Origin: a virus
Direction: 5' to 3' (one strand)
Virus record (IMG/VR): IMGVR_UViG_3300027963_000056
Location: 29,912 to 93,911 of that record
DNA: 64,000 nucleotides
Part shown: positions 22,038-29,949 of the stretch, in pieces
Layout of the letters: every line of letters begins with the position of its first letter
Numbering within the stretch: the first letter of the stretch is position 1
Notes under the pieces: generated by a model
What the model saw: the letters and a program-made list of their open reading frames with translations, nothing else
Told to the model about the DNA's origin: nothing
Databases searched by the model: none
Made by a program: the position numbers and the translations under genes

Positions 22038-22266
22038 CTTTCCACACGGTGCTCAAATATCATGGGGCAGAGAGTATGACACAATCACAGCCTGGGACAC
22101 AATTGCCACCTGGGGTGTAGAGTTTTTTGGCCTGCCCGGCGATCGTTATGTCACCGACATTCACATCAACGATATGACCTGGTGGTTTCGATCCGAACAT
22201 GACAGGTTGCTGTTTGTTTTACGCAACGGCCTGGCTCGATGCATACAGTTAGAGTCCACAACATAG
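22024..22266 (+). CDS. Small hypothetical protein, TTG start
   Basis: 80 residues. The frame opens only after 22008, so the TTG at 22024 is the only possible start. PHGAQISWGREYDTITAWDT and VTDIHINDMTWWF suggest a small alpha/beta fold. Overlaps both neighbours. Confidence 0.5.
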   Translation: MQDPNFPHGAQISWGREYDTITAWDTIATWGVEFFGLPGDRYVTDIHINDMTWWFRSEHDRLLFVLRNGLARCIQLESTT

Positions 22267-22457
22267 AAGTTTTTGATGCAATTGACCTAAAGAATCAATT
22301 GCTCCAGGCGGGCCTGGCAATAGAGCAAGACTTTGAATGGGCCTGGATCACTGCTGAATACAACAACGTAGAAGGATGGACACGGCAGAAACATGCAGAA
22401 TTTCGATTCCATGATCCAGCCGTGGCCACGTTTTATCAGTTGAAATGGGCACGATAA
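22239..22457 (+). CDS. Small hypothetical phage protein
   Basis: 72 residues: HTVRVHNIEVFDAIDLKNQL, then LAIEQDFEWAWITAEYNN and DPAVATFYQLKWAR. I know this pattern from other phages as an uncharacterised family. Confidence 0.6.
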   Translation: MHTVRVHNIEVFDAIDLKNQLLQAGLAIEQDFEWAWITAEYNNVEGWTRQKHAEFRFHDPAVATFYQLKWAR

Positions 22458-22469
22458 TAAGTATTGTTG

Positions 22470-22709
22470 ATGAAGCGCACTCATGAACCCCTGTTTGAAA
22501 TTCGTCTTGGCGATAGTTTTAACTATGCCCGAGAAATCAACAAACCTTTTGGTGCGCTGGACCGGGTACTGGCCTGGTGCAAAACTGAACTAACAGGTGA
22601 ATGGCGTTGGCAACTGGTAGACGTCAGCACAGACCAACGACCAGGTCGTTACATTTTCTATTTTGATGATGAGCGTGATTACTTTGCTTTCACGTTGTAT
22701 TGGCAGTAG
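22470..22709 (+). CDS. Small hypothetical protein
   Basis: 79 residues from the ATG at 22470. FEIRLGDSFNYAREINKPFG, then WRWQLVDVS and YIFYFDDERDYFAFTLYWQ; compact alpha/beta. Unknown. Confidence 0.55.
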   Translation: MKRTHEPLFEIRLGDSFNYAREINKPFGALDRVLAWCKTELTGEWRWQLVDVSTDQRPGRYIFYFDDERDYFAFTLYWQ

Positions 22710-22723
22710 TACTTAGGTAGTAC

Positions 22724-22752
22724 TTGACAAATAATCCCAAACCTTGTATAAT
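22724..22752 (+). promoter_or_regulatory. Sigma-70 promoter with AGTACT-type upstream repeats
   Basis: TTGACA (22724-22729), 17 bp, TATAAT (22747-22752). Immediately upstream is a tandem GTAGTACT-TAG-GTAGTACT, half-sites of the dyad at 12542. Confidence 0.85.
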
Positions 22753-22782
22753 CAACACATAGCAACTTTAATAGGTGTCAAT

Positions 22783-23019
22783 GTGAGCATAGAAATAAAA
22801 AATCTAACCGCCGAGCAGGTAGAAATGCTAGATATCATGTGGAGTTTTGATTCCGCAGAAGAATATCTAAACTGGTACCACCTGCTGGACGCTGAGGATC
22901 AAGACATGGCCGATGTACTGCAACGCATGATCATTCTTGAGACCATGGATGAGATGCTGGAAGAAGTTAGCGATAACTACGCTGATATCAAATCTTACTT
23001 GAAAAAGTTCATGCTATGA
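22783..23019 (+). CDS. Small acidic helical phage protein, GTG start
   Basis: 78 residues from GTG at 22783 (TAGGTG 5 nt upstream); earlier in-frame starts lie in the promoter. EIKNLTAEQVEMLDIMWSFD and EYLNWYHLLDAEDQDMADVL are typical of a common uncharacterised family in phages. ATGA overlap with the next gene. Confidence 0.65.
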   Translation: MSIEIKNLTAEQVEMLDIMWSFDSAEEYLNWYHLLDAEDQDMADVLQRMIILETMDEMLEEVSDNYADIKSYLKKFML

Positions 23020-23348
23020 ACCATCACTTTGTTGTGATGTGGGACAACACTGGCCTAGAGTATATAGGCGATATCACTGCTGACGAAGTAAACCGTAGTT
23101 GGTCGGCACTACAAGGTCGACCCGTTGGTAGTGCCTTGCCCAACCTCAATCACATGATACTCCGTGCTAGATACAACCCACAGCGTCACTATGAGATTTA
23201 TCAGATTGAAGCCACAGATGGCATCACTGCCGACGACATACGAGACATGTTTGCGGCCAGTCCCCAAACAGCCGCGGACACAATCCGCAGACTTGGTCAC
23301 TGTTACTTTAGTGACCGAGTGCAAGAAGACCGCGTGGTAATACGTTAA
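23016..23348 (+). CDS. Hypothetical phage protein
   Basis: 110 residues: HHFVVMWDNTGLEYIGDITA, then ILRARYNPQRHYEIYQIEA. Coupled to the upstream gene. Seen in other phages but without function. Confidence 0.6.
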   Translation: MNHHFVVMWDNTGLEYIGDITADEVNRSWSALQGRPVGSALPNLNHMILRARYNPQRHYEIYQIEATDGITADDIRDMFAASPQTAADTIRRLGHCYFSDRVQEDRVVIR

Positions 23349-23351
23349 AAT

Positions 23352-23996
23352 ATGGCAACTCTACAACAAGTTTGTGACTACAACAGAACCCGGGTCAATT
23401 GGATCAAGATGTATTCAATGATTGATACTCTTGGTACAACTATGAACAGTCAAAAGGATCGTTTTGACAAAAGTGATCTCATTGAAATGGGACTGGAAGT
23501 CTACAGTAACAGCGACATTAAATATATAAACCAGCCCGGCATAGATCACGAACTGGTAAACCTATTAGATGCTCAAGGCGTGCCAGTTACACAAGAAATG
23601 AAGTTTGTTAGTACACTTTTTTACAAAGATATTGTCATTGAACGTGCTAACCGGCGGCGAGGAATCAAAGGCACAAAAGAATTGCAACGATCAAATCAAC
23701 CTGTTACAATAAAGTTGGTTAACTCAATGGGATCAAACACTCATACAAAGTTGCCTGCAACATACGCAAAATTTTTATTAGTAGCAGATAACAATAGTGC
23801 TCATGTGATTGAGATTGCTACACTATTGCCGTATTTGGTATTTGGTGGTGATGGAATTACAGCCGTTGATGTTCCATCAAACTTGTTTACCCAAGTGATT
23901 GGCCCAGATGATATTACTGCCAGACAGCCCTTAGCAAACTTCAACTACAAAACTGAAAAGTTGATATTTCAACGTGATTTTTTAAACAGGTTTTAA
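23352..23996 (+). CDS. Possible restriction endonuclease linked to a methyltransferase
   Basis: 214 residues, not a recognised phage family. It lies 2 nt upstream of a DNA methyltransferase gene. GIDHELVNLLDAQGVPVTQE followed by MKFVSTLFYKD gives D...(x)n...E-x-K, the layout of a PD-(D/E)xK nuclease core. Composition is more AT-rich than its neighbours. The location and motif suggest the cognate endonuclease of a small R-M pair, but it could equally be an unrelated protein. Confidence 0.45.
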   Translation: MATLQQVCDYNRTRVNWIKMYSMIDTLGTTMNSQKDRFDKSDLIEMGLEVYSNSDIKYINQPGIDHELVNLLDAQGVPVTQEMKFVSTLFYKDIVIERANRRRGIKGTKELQRSNQPVTIKLVNSMGSNTHTKLPATYAKFLLVADNNSAHVIEIATLLPYLVFGGDGITAVDVPSNLFTQVIGPDDITARQPLANFNYKTEKLIFQRDFLNRF

Positions 23997-23997
23997 T

Positions 23998-24873
23998 ATG
24001 ACATACCAAGTTTACAACCAATCTTGTATAGAAGGCATGCGTGAGCATGTGGCCAATGACAGCATTGACTTGATCTTTACCGATCCGCCTTATGGCATCA
24101 AAGGTGATGAATTGGATGTGCATTACCACAGAGACGAATCAAAGGTAGTGCCAGGCTACGTTGATGTGCCACTCAGCGAGTATGCCAAATTCAGTCTGGA
24201 CTGGATTCGAGAATGTGAGCGTGTGCTACGTCCAGGTGGCAGTATGTACATTGTGAGTGGCTATACCAATCTGCATCATATTCTCAATGCGCTACATGCC
24301 ACTGGCCTGGAAGAGATCAATCACATCATTGCCAAGTACAGTTTTGGCGTCAGTACCAAGAACAAATTTGTGAGCAGTCACTACCATGTGCTATTTTGGA
24401 CCAAACCAGATCGAGGTAGCAAGAAACGCACTTTCAATTCCAACTACAAGTACACGGATCAAAAAGACAGTTATCACGATAGGTTGAGTGTGCAAGACAT
24501 GCCCAGAGACTACAAACCCGGACAAGTCAAAAACAAAAATCAATTGAGTGAAGACTTTATTGAAAAGTTTATCATGTACTCTAGTAACCGAGGTGACACT
24601 GTGTTAGATTGCTTTGGTGGTGGATTGACCACAGGCAGAACAGCACTACGCTGGGGTCGTAAGTTTGTGGGGTTTGAACTCAACACTCATGCCTATGATG
24701 CATTTGTGCCCACGTTAGATACAGTAGAAGAGTTACCGGATCCTGTGCCCAGTACACCTGATGCTGTTGAACTAGCCAAGCGTCAAAAACTACGAGATGG
24801 TTGGAAACGGGATCGGCTGGCAAAAAAAGCAAACAAAAGTACTACTCAGCCAGTGGTTGACCAAATTCAATAA
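23998..24873 (+). CDS. DNA adenine/cytosine-N4 methyltransferase
   Basis: 291 residues. Motif IV DPPYG (~31-35) precedes motif I LDCFGGGLTTGRTA (~201), the beta-class order. The central target-recognition region includes THNKFVSSHYHVLFW-like aromatic sequence, and VGFEL is present. It methylates N6-adenine or N4-cytosine; specificity unknown. It could protect phage DNA or pair with the upstream gene. A promoter for the next gene lies inside its 3' end. Confidence 0.85.
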   Translation: MTYQVYNQSCIEGMREHVANDSIDLIFTDPPYGIKGDELDVHYHRDESKVVPGYVDVPLSEYAKFSLDWIRECERVLRPGGSMYIVSGYTNLHHILNALHATGLEEINHIIAKYSFGVSTKNKFVSSHYHVLFWTKPDRGSKKRTFNSNYKYTDQKDSYHDRLSVQDMPRDYKPGQVKNKNQLSEDFIEKFIMYSSNRGDTVLDCFGGGLTTGRTALRWGRKFVGFELNTHAYDAFVPTLDTVEELPDPVPSTPDAVELAKRQKLRDGWKRDRLAKKANKSTTQPVVDQIQ

Positions 24874-24885
24874 ATCTGATATAAT
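24857..24885 (+). promoter_or_regulatory. Sigma-70 promoter
   Basis: TTGACC (24857-24862), 17 bp, TATAAT (24880-24885); leader ATACACATATTA is shared with the promoter at 26923. An AGTACTAC half-site is 14 bp upstream. Confidence 0.85.
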
Positions 24886-24913
24886 ATACACATATTAACT
24901 ACTGGAGCCTTTG

Positions 24914-26047
24914 ATGATTCCTGCATACGAAGATGTTGTGCGTAAGCCAAACGTCATGAAAAACAGAAACCCGCTTAAACAAAAAACCAGTCGGATTGTG
25001 GCGTTGGCAGATCGTGTGGCACAACTGCAAACATACAAAGGTTGGCAACGATTGATTGCTGAATATCAAAAACAAGGCATTCAAATTGATCCTAAATTAC
25101 GACCATTGATCAAGATGGTCAAGTTGAAATTGTTGTTCATCGACGAAGACATTCAACGAGCACTAGATGCCAAACATTGTACCAGCATCGCAGGTATTGG
25201 TAATTTCAACCCAATGTACCTGCAGGTGTTTTATTGTGTTAAAATACCGGGCAAAGAAGAATACCATTCAGTTGATGCCCAACATACTGCCACACTAGTT
25301 GCGGCCTTGATTGATGCTGGGGTGTTTACCGACGAAACAGATTGGCGTGAAGTAGAAATGCCTGTGCTGTATATGGAAACCAATAGCAAGGCATTTGCTC
25401 GTAAAGCATTTGCACTTATCAACGGCAAAGGCAAAAAGAAAATTAGTGCGTGGTACGAACATCGAACCAAAGTGATGAGTGCTCGAATTGATCAAAGCAA
25501 TGACGACGACGACCAAGAAGCATTAACCAAGCAAGAAATTTGCGAAAAATACGATTGCTACCCAGTAGACAAAGAAAGTGATTTTATAGGTTTGCCCGGT
25601 ACGTTTACTCATATGCAAGCACTGAGTCTTGACAATGAAATTTTGGAAATGGCCTGTAAATTTCACAGCGACTATTTCCACTATGATGAGATCAATGGTT
25701 CACTGTGGTTTATGATGGAAGATTTGTTCAAGGCATTCAGGGCTGCCAAGATCAAAATCACAGACAAGTTCCTGGGCGAACTTGCTGGAATTCTGCAAGG
25801 CTACTTTGCAGGACTTGCAGGCTTTCACGAGGCTGTACATCATGCACATCGCCAATGGGGCGAGCATACATATGGCTATGAAGTATCTTGGCAAGATGAG
25901 GCCATTGCGGCCGTTTTAGTACTACTTTATCAACGACTGGGTGGTACCCAACGCATTCCAAAACCCTTGTTGGATCGATTTGAAAAGATACTTGACTTTG
26001 TGGCAGATGACATCAAAGCACTCTACGAAGAAGTTGAAACAGCATGA
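24914..26047 (+). CDS. ParB/Srx-like nuclease-domain protein
   Basis: 377 residues from the ATG at 24914 (GGAG site). LLFIDEDIQRALDAKHCTSI, then QVFYCVKIPGKEEYHSVDAQH with TATLVAAL resemble the N-terminal ParB/sulfiredoxin-fold domain (IDxxxQR ... DGxHR), with Q instead of R and A instead of G in the second motif. The C-terminal two-thirds is helical, unassigned. May bind DNA near the methyltransferase system; catalysis uncertain. Confidence 0.65.
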   Translation: MIPAYEDVVRKPNVMKNRNPLKQKTSRIVALADRVAQLQTYKGWQRLIAEYQKQGIQIDPKLRPLIKMVKLKLLFIDEDIQRALDAKHCTSIAGIGNFNPMYLQVFYCVKIPGKEEYHSVDAQHTATLVAALIDAGVFTDETDWREVEMPVLYMETNSKAFARKAFALINGKGKKKISAWYEHRTKVMSARIDQSNDDDDQEALTKQEICEKYDCYPVDKESDFIGLPGTFTHMQALSLDNEILEMACKFHSDYFHYDEINGSLWFMMEDLFKAFRAAKIKITDKFLGELAGILQGYFAGLAGFHEAVHHAHRQWGEHTYGYEVSWQDEAIAAVLVLLYQRLGGTQRIPKPLLDRFEKILDFVADDIKALYEEVETA

Positions 26048-26355
26048 GTTACTTCTACATCCTTCCCGGGCCATTCCGAACAGGATTTGGCATTACTGGT
26101 GACCACGAACGTCGAGAAAAAGACTACACCGGTGCCTGGGGAGGTGTAGCACGTTTTTCATACCTGTTTGAAGGCACTAGTACACACATCAAGCGATTAG
26201 AAAACATCATCAAAATTCAAAATAGAGACATGCTGTGGAAAGTAGATGAGTGGGAAACCGAGTGGCTGGACAATGACTGGACTCCTGAACAGTTACTGGG
26301 ATTCGTGCAAGAACTAGTAGCAGAACGCCACCTAAAAGTAGTACAAATAAGGTAA
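26044..26355 (+). CDS. GIY-YIG-like small protein
   Basis: 103 residues: FYILPGPFRTGFGITGDHER, then YTGAWGGVARFSYLFEG and IKRLENIIK match the core strands, Arg and Glu of a minimal GIY-YIG fold. The GIY/YIG motifs are degenerate (YIL / FGI). ATGA-coupled to the ParB-like gene. Confidence 0.5.
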   Translation: MSYFYILPGPFRTGFGITGDHERREKDYTGAWGGVARFSYLFEGTSTHIKRLENIIKIQNRDMLWKVDEWETEWLDNDWTPEQLLGFVQELVAERHLKVVQIR

Positions 26356-26369
26356 TACTCAAGTACTAC
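26352..26369. repeat. Dyad GTAATACT-CA-AGTACTAC
   Basis: Third copy, overlapping the stop codon of the preceding gene; start of a ~58-bp block nearly identical to 12542-12600. Confidence 0.6.
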
Positions 26370-26370
26370 C

Positions 26371-26401
26371 GAAACCCTACAGCAATGTGGGGTTTTCTTT
26401 T
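26371..26401 (+). terminator. Intrinsic terminator
   Basis: ACCCTACA-GCAA-TGTGGGGT stem-loop and TTTCTTTT, the same as at 12561. Confidence 0.75.
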
Positions 26402-26403
26402 GG

Positions 26404-26432
26404 TTGACTGAATATTCCCTTTTTGCTATAAT
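26404..26432 (+). promoter_or_regulatory. Sigma-70 promoter
   Basis: TTGACT (26404-26409), 17 bp, TATAAT (26427-26432), following the terminator by 2 bp. Confidence 0.85.
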
Positions 26433-26462
26433 ACTTGTATAGAAACTAAAAAGGGGTTCAAA

Positions 26463-26933
26463 ATGGGAACACGTAGTCGCATCGCAGTCATGCACGGTCC
26501 AGTTGCCAAGTCAGTTTACTGCCATTGGGACGGCTACCTAGAGCACAATGGTGCCATCCTGTTGGAGCACTATGACTCCTCCAAAGCCAATCAACTGGTT
26601 GCCCTGGGCGACATGAGTAGTCTGCGTCCTGAGATTGGAGTAAAGCATCCTTTCTCTTGTTTAGATGCTGATGCTGGTAGCGACTATGAAGAACGTTATG
26701 GCAACATGTGTACCTTTTACGATCGTGATCGCGGCGAAACAGAATGCACTTGGTCAGTAGATCACACGTTTGAAGATTTCCTGAACCGTGCCAAAGGTTG
26801 CGGTGCTGAGTTTTACTATGTGATGAAAGATGGTGTATGGTATGTGGGTGACACTTATGATTCTACTGAATTAAGTAATAAGTTAACACCACTTGCGGAA
26901 GCCATGCAAGCCGTGGAAACGGTTGACCAATAA
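26463..26933 (+). CDS. Conserved phage protein (MGTRSRIAV family)
   Basis: 156 residues beginning MGTRSRIAVMHGPVAKSVYC, then HWDGYLEHNGAILLEHY, a family I recognise from many phages with no assigned function. The C-terminal half has FLNRAKGCGAEFYYVMKDG and VWYVGDTY. Its 3' end contains the next promoter. Confidence 0.7.
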   Translation: MGTRSRIAVMHGPVAKSVYCHWDGYLEHNGAILLEHYDSSKANQLVALGDMSSLRPEIGVKHPFSCLDADAGSDYEERYGNMCTFYDRDRGETECTWSVDHTFEDFLNRAKGCGAEFYYVMKDGVWYVGDTYDSTELSNKLTPLAEAMQAVETVDQ

Positions 26934-26951
26934 TCGCCGAACTGCTATAAT
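26923..26951 (+). promoter_or_regulatory. Sigma-70 promoter
   Basis: TTGACC (26923-26928), 17 bp, TATAAT (26946-26951), overlapping the end of the preceding gene; AGGAG before the ATG at 26982. Confidence 0.85.
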
Positions 26952-26981
26952 ATACACATATTAAGACAACTAGGAGCCCGT

Positions 26982-27761
26982 ATGCCAGGATTTGTAGACG
27001 TATCAAACATGACAGCCCGTGAAATTCGCATGATGGATCATGCGGCTGACGCCGATGAAACCGATCAGCCACGTCAAACTTGGAAACCCAAGGCCAAGCC
27101 CGCAGGTATTACTTACTCTGTAGACAATGTGTGGGGTGCGGCAGTGGCGGCACAACGTATCAATGGCTCTTACGTTAAAGAGACCATGTACAAGGTTGAT
27201 CCAGAAACGTCCAGCAATACTGTGGTAGACAAACGTCGCAACCGCGACATCATGCTTGACATCTTGGCCAACCCTGCTGTGCTCACCGTGGAAGATATTG
27301 CACAGGGTCAGGAGTGCCGCAAGTTCCTGCAAAACGACATTACCTTCCGTGCCCTCAAAGGCCGGCTGACAGACTTTGACTCTTCAACCAGCAAGGTCAT
27401 TGCTGTGGAAGATGAATTTGATACTGTAAAGCACAAGTTGGAACTGGCTGTGGTTGCATGTCTGCCTGCAAGTCATGCTCGCAGTTTGGAGCGTGAGGCT
27501 GTGCAGGAACGTGTGCGCCAAACATCAGGAGCCTTGATCGGCACCTCTGGTATCAAAGTTCAACTGGCAGTTGAGATTGTGAAATCCAACTACAGTCAGC
27601 AATGGAACACCTGGTACGCCACTGGCGTTACCGCAGACAATTCTGCTGTGTTTTTTGCATACCGCCAAGAACTGGCTAAAGGTGCAAAGTACACTATCGT
27701 AGGAACCGTCAAGGCTCACAGAGACGGCTCCACCCAACTCAACCGTGTGAGCATTATCTAA
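26982..27761 (+). CDS. Conserved phage protein, possible ssDNA-associated role unknown
   Basis: 259 residues. Acidic N-terminus and Lys/Pro linker (~35-45), then VDNVWGAAVAAQRINGSYVK, a helical middle, and a C-terminal beta-rich region with FFAYRQELAKGAKYTIVGTV then KAHRDGSTQLNRVSII, which resembles an OB-like strand pattern. No firm family. Confidence 0.6.
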   Translation: MPGFVDVSNMTAREIRMMDHAADADETDQPRQTWKPKAKPAGITYSVDNVWGAAVAAQRINGSYVKETMYKVDPETSSNTVVDKRRNRDIMLDILANPAVLTVEDIAQGQECRKFLQNDITFRALKGRLTDFDSSTSKVIAVEDEFDTVKHKLELAVVACLPASHARSLEREAVQERVRQTSGALIGTSGIKVQLAVEIVKSNYSQQWNTWYATGVTADNSAVFFAYRQELAKGAKYTIVGTVKAHRDGSTQLNRVSII

Positions 27762-27770
27762 GGACATGTC

Positions 27771-27899
27771 ATGAGCAAACTCATAATTGGATTCATTTTA
27801 GGCTTGGTGGTCAGTGCCGTTGGATTTTCGGGCATTGCTCGAATGTTTGACAAAGGCGTACAGACCATCCAAACTCAGAGCAAGGAACTGGCCCAGTAA
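27771..27899 (+). CDS. Small single-span membrane protein (42 aa)
   Basis: 42 residues: N-terminal membrane helix (LIIGFILGLVVSAVGFSGIA) and an amphipathic tail. GGA 8 nt upstream. Similar tiny proteins follow this gene family in other phages. Confidence 0.55.
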   Translation: MSKLIIGFILGLVVSAVGFSGIARMFDKGVQTIQTQSKELAQ

Positions 27900-27936
27900 A
27901 ACGGGCAAATCGAACCAAAAATTATTGCAAAAGTGG

Positions 27937-27965
27937 TTGACCATAATATCATCTTTTGTTATAAT
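27937..27965 (+). promoter_or_regulatory. Sigma-70 promoter
   Basis: TTGACC (27937-27942), 17 bp, TATAAT (27960-27965); the predicted +1 coincides with an ATG at 27972 that opens a 15-codon frame. Confidence 0.8.
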
Positions 27966-27971
27966 TTAGGT

Positions 27972-28019
27972 ATGTTGTGCAGAGATGCAAAACATTTTTT
28001 AAACTTTAGGCAACTTTGA
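27972..28019 (+). CDS. Possible 15-aa leader peptide
   Basis: ATG 6 nt after the -10 box, reading MLCRDAKHFLNFRQL then TGA, 13 nt before the ATG at 28033. It might be a leaderless regulatory peptide, but short frames of this kind can occur by chance. Confidence 0.25.
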   Translation: MLCRDAKHFLNFRQL

Positions 28020-28032
28020 AAGGCAACCTATC

Positions 28033-28368
28033 ATGTCAGCAGACAAACTCTTTACAGTAGCAGGTACCGCTACAAATTCCGATGGTACTACTAAGGCTCG
28101 CTTTGCGAACGACTTGGTAGCCCGCATTAAGATCCTTAACAAGGCCAAATGCACCAACATCAACTTGGTAGAATTGCCTAAGGCAATGACCAAGTTAGAG
28201 GCTCTCCAGTTCTTGACTGAACAGGGCATTACAGACGGCGACGCTGGCTATGCTGTGGCCAACAAATTGGCTGAGAAGTCAAAGGTCGCCAAGAAAGGCG
28301 AAGTCATGGTCAAGGCTGTGAAAGCCTCTGCACCCAAGACCACTGCCAAGACTGCTGTGACAGCATAA
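28033..28368 (+). CDS. Basic hypothetical protein
   Basis: 111 residues. Central helices (LVARIKILNKAKCTNINLVE, KLEALQFLTEQG) and a Lys/Ala-rich tail (KAVKASAPKTTAKTAVTA) that could bind nucleic acid. GAAAGG site. Own promoter and terminator. Confidence 0.6.
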   Translation: MSADKLFTVAGTATNSDGTTKARFANDLVARIKILNKAKCTNINLVELPKAMTKLEALQFLTEQGITDGDAGYAVANKLAEKSKVAKKGEVMVKAVKASAPKTTAKTAVTA

Positions 28369-28386
28369 GCACACTGGAGTGCCAAA

Positions 28387-28410
28387 AAAGGCGGCTTTCG
28401 GGCCGCTTTT
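28387..28410 (+). terminator. Intrinsic terminator
   Basis: AAAG-CGGC ... GCCG-CTTT stem with one bulge, followed by T residues. Confidence 0.7.
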
Positions 28411-28444
28411 CTATGGCTTTTTGTTTGAGTACATAATTAATACT

Positions 28445-28696
28445 ATGTTAGAACAAGACGAATTCTTACACGAGCGTATCCAAACGGTCATGCTTGAAGT
28501 CATGGGTGTGCTTTACGGCAACAACATTACCTTGGTACACATGGGTGCCATGATGAGATTGTTGGGAGTGCCAGACGCCAAGGCCGCTGAGCATGACAAC
28601 GAGATGTTGGAACTGGACGAACAGTTTGGTGCCATGCTTGCAGAATTAAACAAAAGCATACCAAAACAAGTCCCCAAAGACGCTATCATACATTAA
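28445..28696 (+). CDS. Small phage protein
   Basis: 83 residues from the ATG at 28445 (upstream in-frame starts lie in the terminator). MLEQDEFLHERIQTVMLEVM, then MGAMMRLLGVPDAKAAEHD. Known as a small conserved phage family, function unknown. TAATG junction with the next gene. Confidence 0.6.
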   Translation: MLEQDEFLHERIQTVMLEVMGVLYGNNITLVHMGAMMRLLGVPDAKAAEHDNEMLELDEQFGAMLAELNKSIPKQVPKDAIIH

Positions 28697-28944
28697 TGAC
28701 CATACCCAACTATCGTGCAGTGGAACCACTGTACATTGTGATCTTGCGCAACACCAATCAAGCCGAAACAATGTTTCGAACCTGGATCAAAGAAAACAGA
28801 ATCGAACATGCCAACATCTCGGGCAATCGAATGATGCTTCACGACCAACGTGCATTTGAACAGTTCCGCGTGACTTGGTCACACAACATGAATTCTGTCA
28901 CTGTATGGGATACCTGGTTGAGACGACACATTTATCTTGACTAG
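28696..28944 (+). CDS. Small hypothetical protein
   Basis: 82 residues: EPLYIVILRNTNQAETMFRT, ISGNRMMLHDQRAFEQF, then WDTWLRRHIYLD. Compact alpha/beta. Unknown. Confidence 0.55.
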   Translation: MTIPNYRAVEPLYIVILRNTNQAETMFRTWIKENRIEHANISGNRMMLHDQRAFEQFRVTWSHNMNSVTVWDTWLRRHIYLD

Positions 28945-28971
28945 CAAGAGTGCCAAAAACCTGGCATTTTA

Positions 28972-29000
28972 TTGACAAACACCTTGTATGACTGTATAAT
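28972..29000 (+). promoter_or_regulatory. Consensus sigma-70 promoter
   Basis: TTGACA (28972-28977), 17 bp, TATAAT (28995-29000); AAGGAG before the ATG at 29029. Confidence 0.88.
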
Positions 29001-29028
29001 TACTATTGTCGTTACAAGGAGAATATCA

Positions 29029-29214
29029 ATGACACAACACGAACAAATCGTAGCCGCTTATGAAAACTATTTGGCTGAGAATGCCAAGTTCACTGAAAAA
29101 GGTGTCAAAGCCGCCGCCGCCCGTGCTAGAAAAGCCCTGCAAGAAATGAGCAAGGGCATCAAAGAGCGCCGTAAAGAAATCACTACAGAAAAAGAAGCCT
29201 TGGCTGCCAAGTAA
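29029..29214 (+). CDS. Small basic, histone-like helical protein
   Basis: 61 residues, nearly all helix: EQIVAAYENYLAENAKFTEK then VKAAAARARKALQEMSKGIK and a basic end. Lys/Ala/Arg composition is like histone-H1-type or DNA-compacting phage proteins, a comparison based on composition only. Strong promoter and ribosome site. Confidence 0.6.
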   Translation: MTQHEQIVAAYENYLAENAKFTEKGVKAAAARARKALQEMSKGIKERRKEITTEKEALAAK

Positions 29215-29408
29215 TGCCTGTAGTTCAAGTAGTGGAAGACCCAGACAATCCAGGACAACTCTTGTTGGATTTGGGTCTTGAACTGTGTGCTGAAATCGGA
29301 TGGAAAGTAGGCGACACAGTGCAATGGATAGACCAAAAGGACGGTTCATGGCTACTAAAGAAGAAAGTCTTGACGAATACCTCACCCGACTCAACTCAAG
29401 ATCATTAG
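29214..29408 (+). CDS. Small AbrB-like phage protein
   Basis: 64 residues: VVEDPDNPGQLLLDLGLELC, then AEIGWKVGDTVQWIDQKDGS. The 'L-x-LGWK-GD' pattern resembles a SpoVT-AbrB-like swapped-hairpin domain, often found alone in phages. Overlaps the next gene. Confidence 0.55.
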   Translation: MPVVQVVEDPDNPGQLLLDLGLELCAEIGWKVGDTVQWIDQKDGSWLLKKKVLTNTSPDSTQDH

Positions 29409-29863
29409 AAGACACTTACGTTACGTGGACCGCAGAGCCTATTGATCCGCAGACAACTTATAGTATATCTAGTGGTGGTACATTTAATCCCGCATACGGT
29501 TCTGTGCCTAATGTGTCCATTAGTGGGATGAGTGCCACTGGTAGCAATGTTAGTCCTGTTTGGACTACAACTACTAATAACACTGGCGCATATACTTTTG
29601 CCAATCAAAACATTCAGCCCAACAACACAGTTCATATTCGGGGTGAAGACGCCGATCTCTTGATCAATGACAAGAGCCTAAAGATCTGGATGGAGCGAGT
29701 GGAGGAACGACTGAACATTTTGACACCCAATCCTGAACTGGAAAAAGAGTGGGATCAATTGCGTCGATTAGGCGAGAGATATCGCAAGTTAGAAAAAAAG
29801 TGCCAAGAACAATCAGACATGTGGAAGCGACTGAAGAGCATGCCTAAGCCTAACATCAAATAA
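29348..29863 (+). CDS. Phage protein with C-terminal coiled coil, possibly structural
   Basis: 171 residues from the ATG at 29348. The Ser/Thr/Gly/Asn-rich middle (TYSISSGGTFNPAYG...) is disordered; the C-terminus has VHIRGEDADLLINDKSLKIW then MERVEERLNIL and a coiled coil. The latter segment is common in T4-like phages near structural genes. Function unknown. Confidence 0.6.
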   Translation: MATKEESLDEYLTRLNSRSLEDTYVTWTAEPIDPQTTYSISSGGTFNPAYGSVPNVSISGMSATGSNVSPVWTTTTNNTGAYTFANQNIQPNNTVHIRGEDADLLINDKSLKIWMERVEERLNILTPNPELEKEWDQLRRLGERYRKLEKKCQEQSDMWKRLKSMPKPNIK

Positions 29864-29949
29864 TTTAAACCGCGCCGTTTACCACAAAACGGCACCATTT
29901 TGTCCCGGTCTTTGCCCGGTTCTGCAACCATTGAGTAAGTAAAACTACC

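Noticed and set aside
29866-29949. Terminator after the gene ending at 29863
   Set aside because: GCCGTTT/AAACGGC can pair, but the following sequence has no clear U-tract, so it was not listed as a feature.
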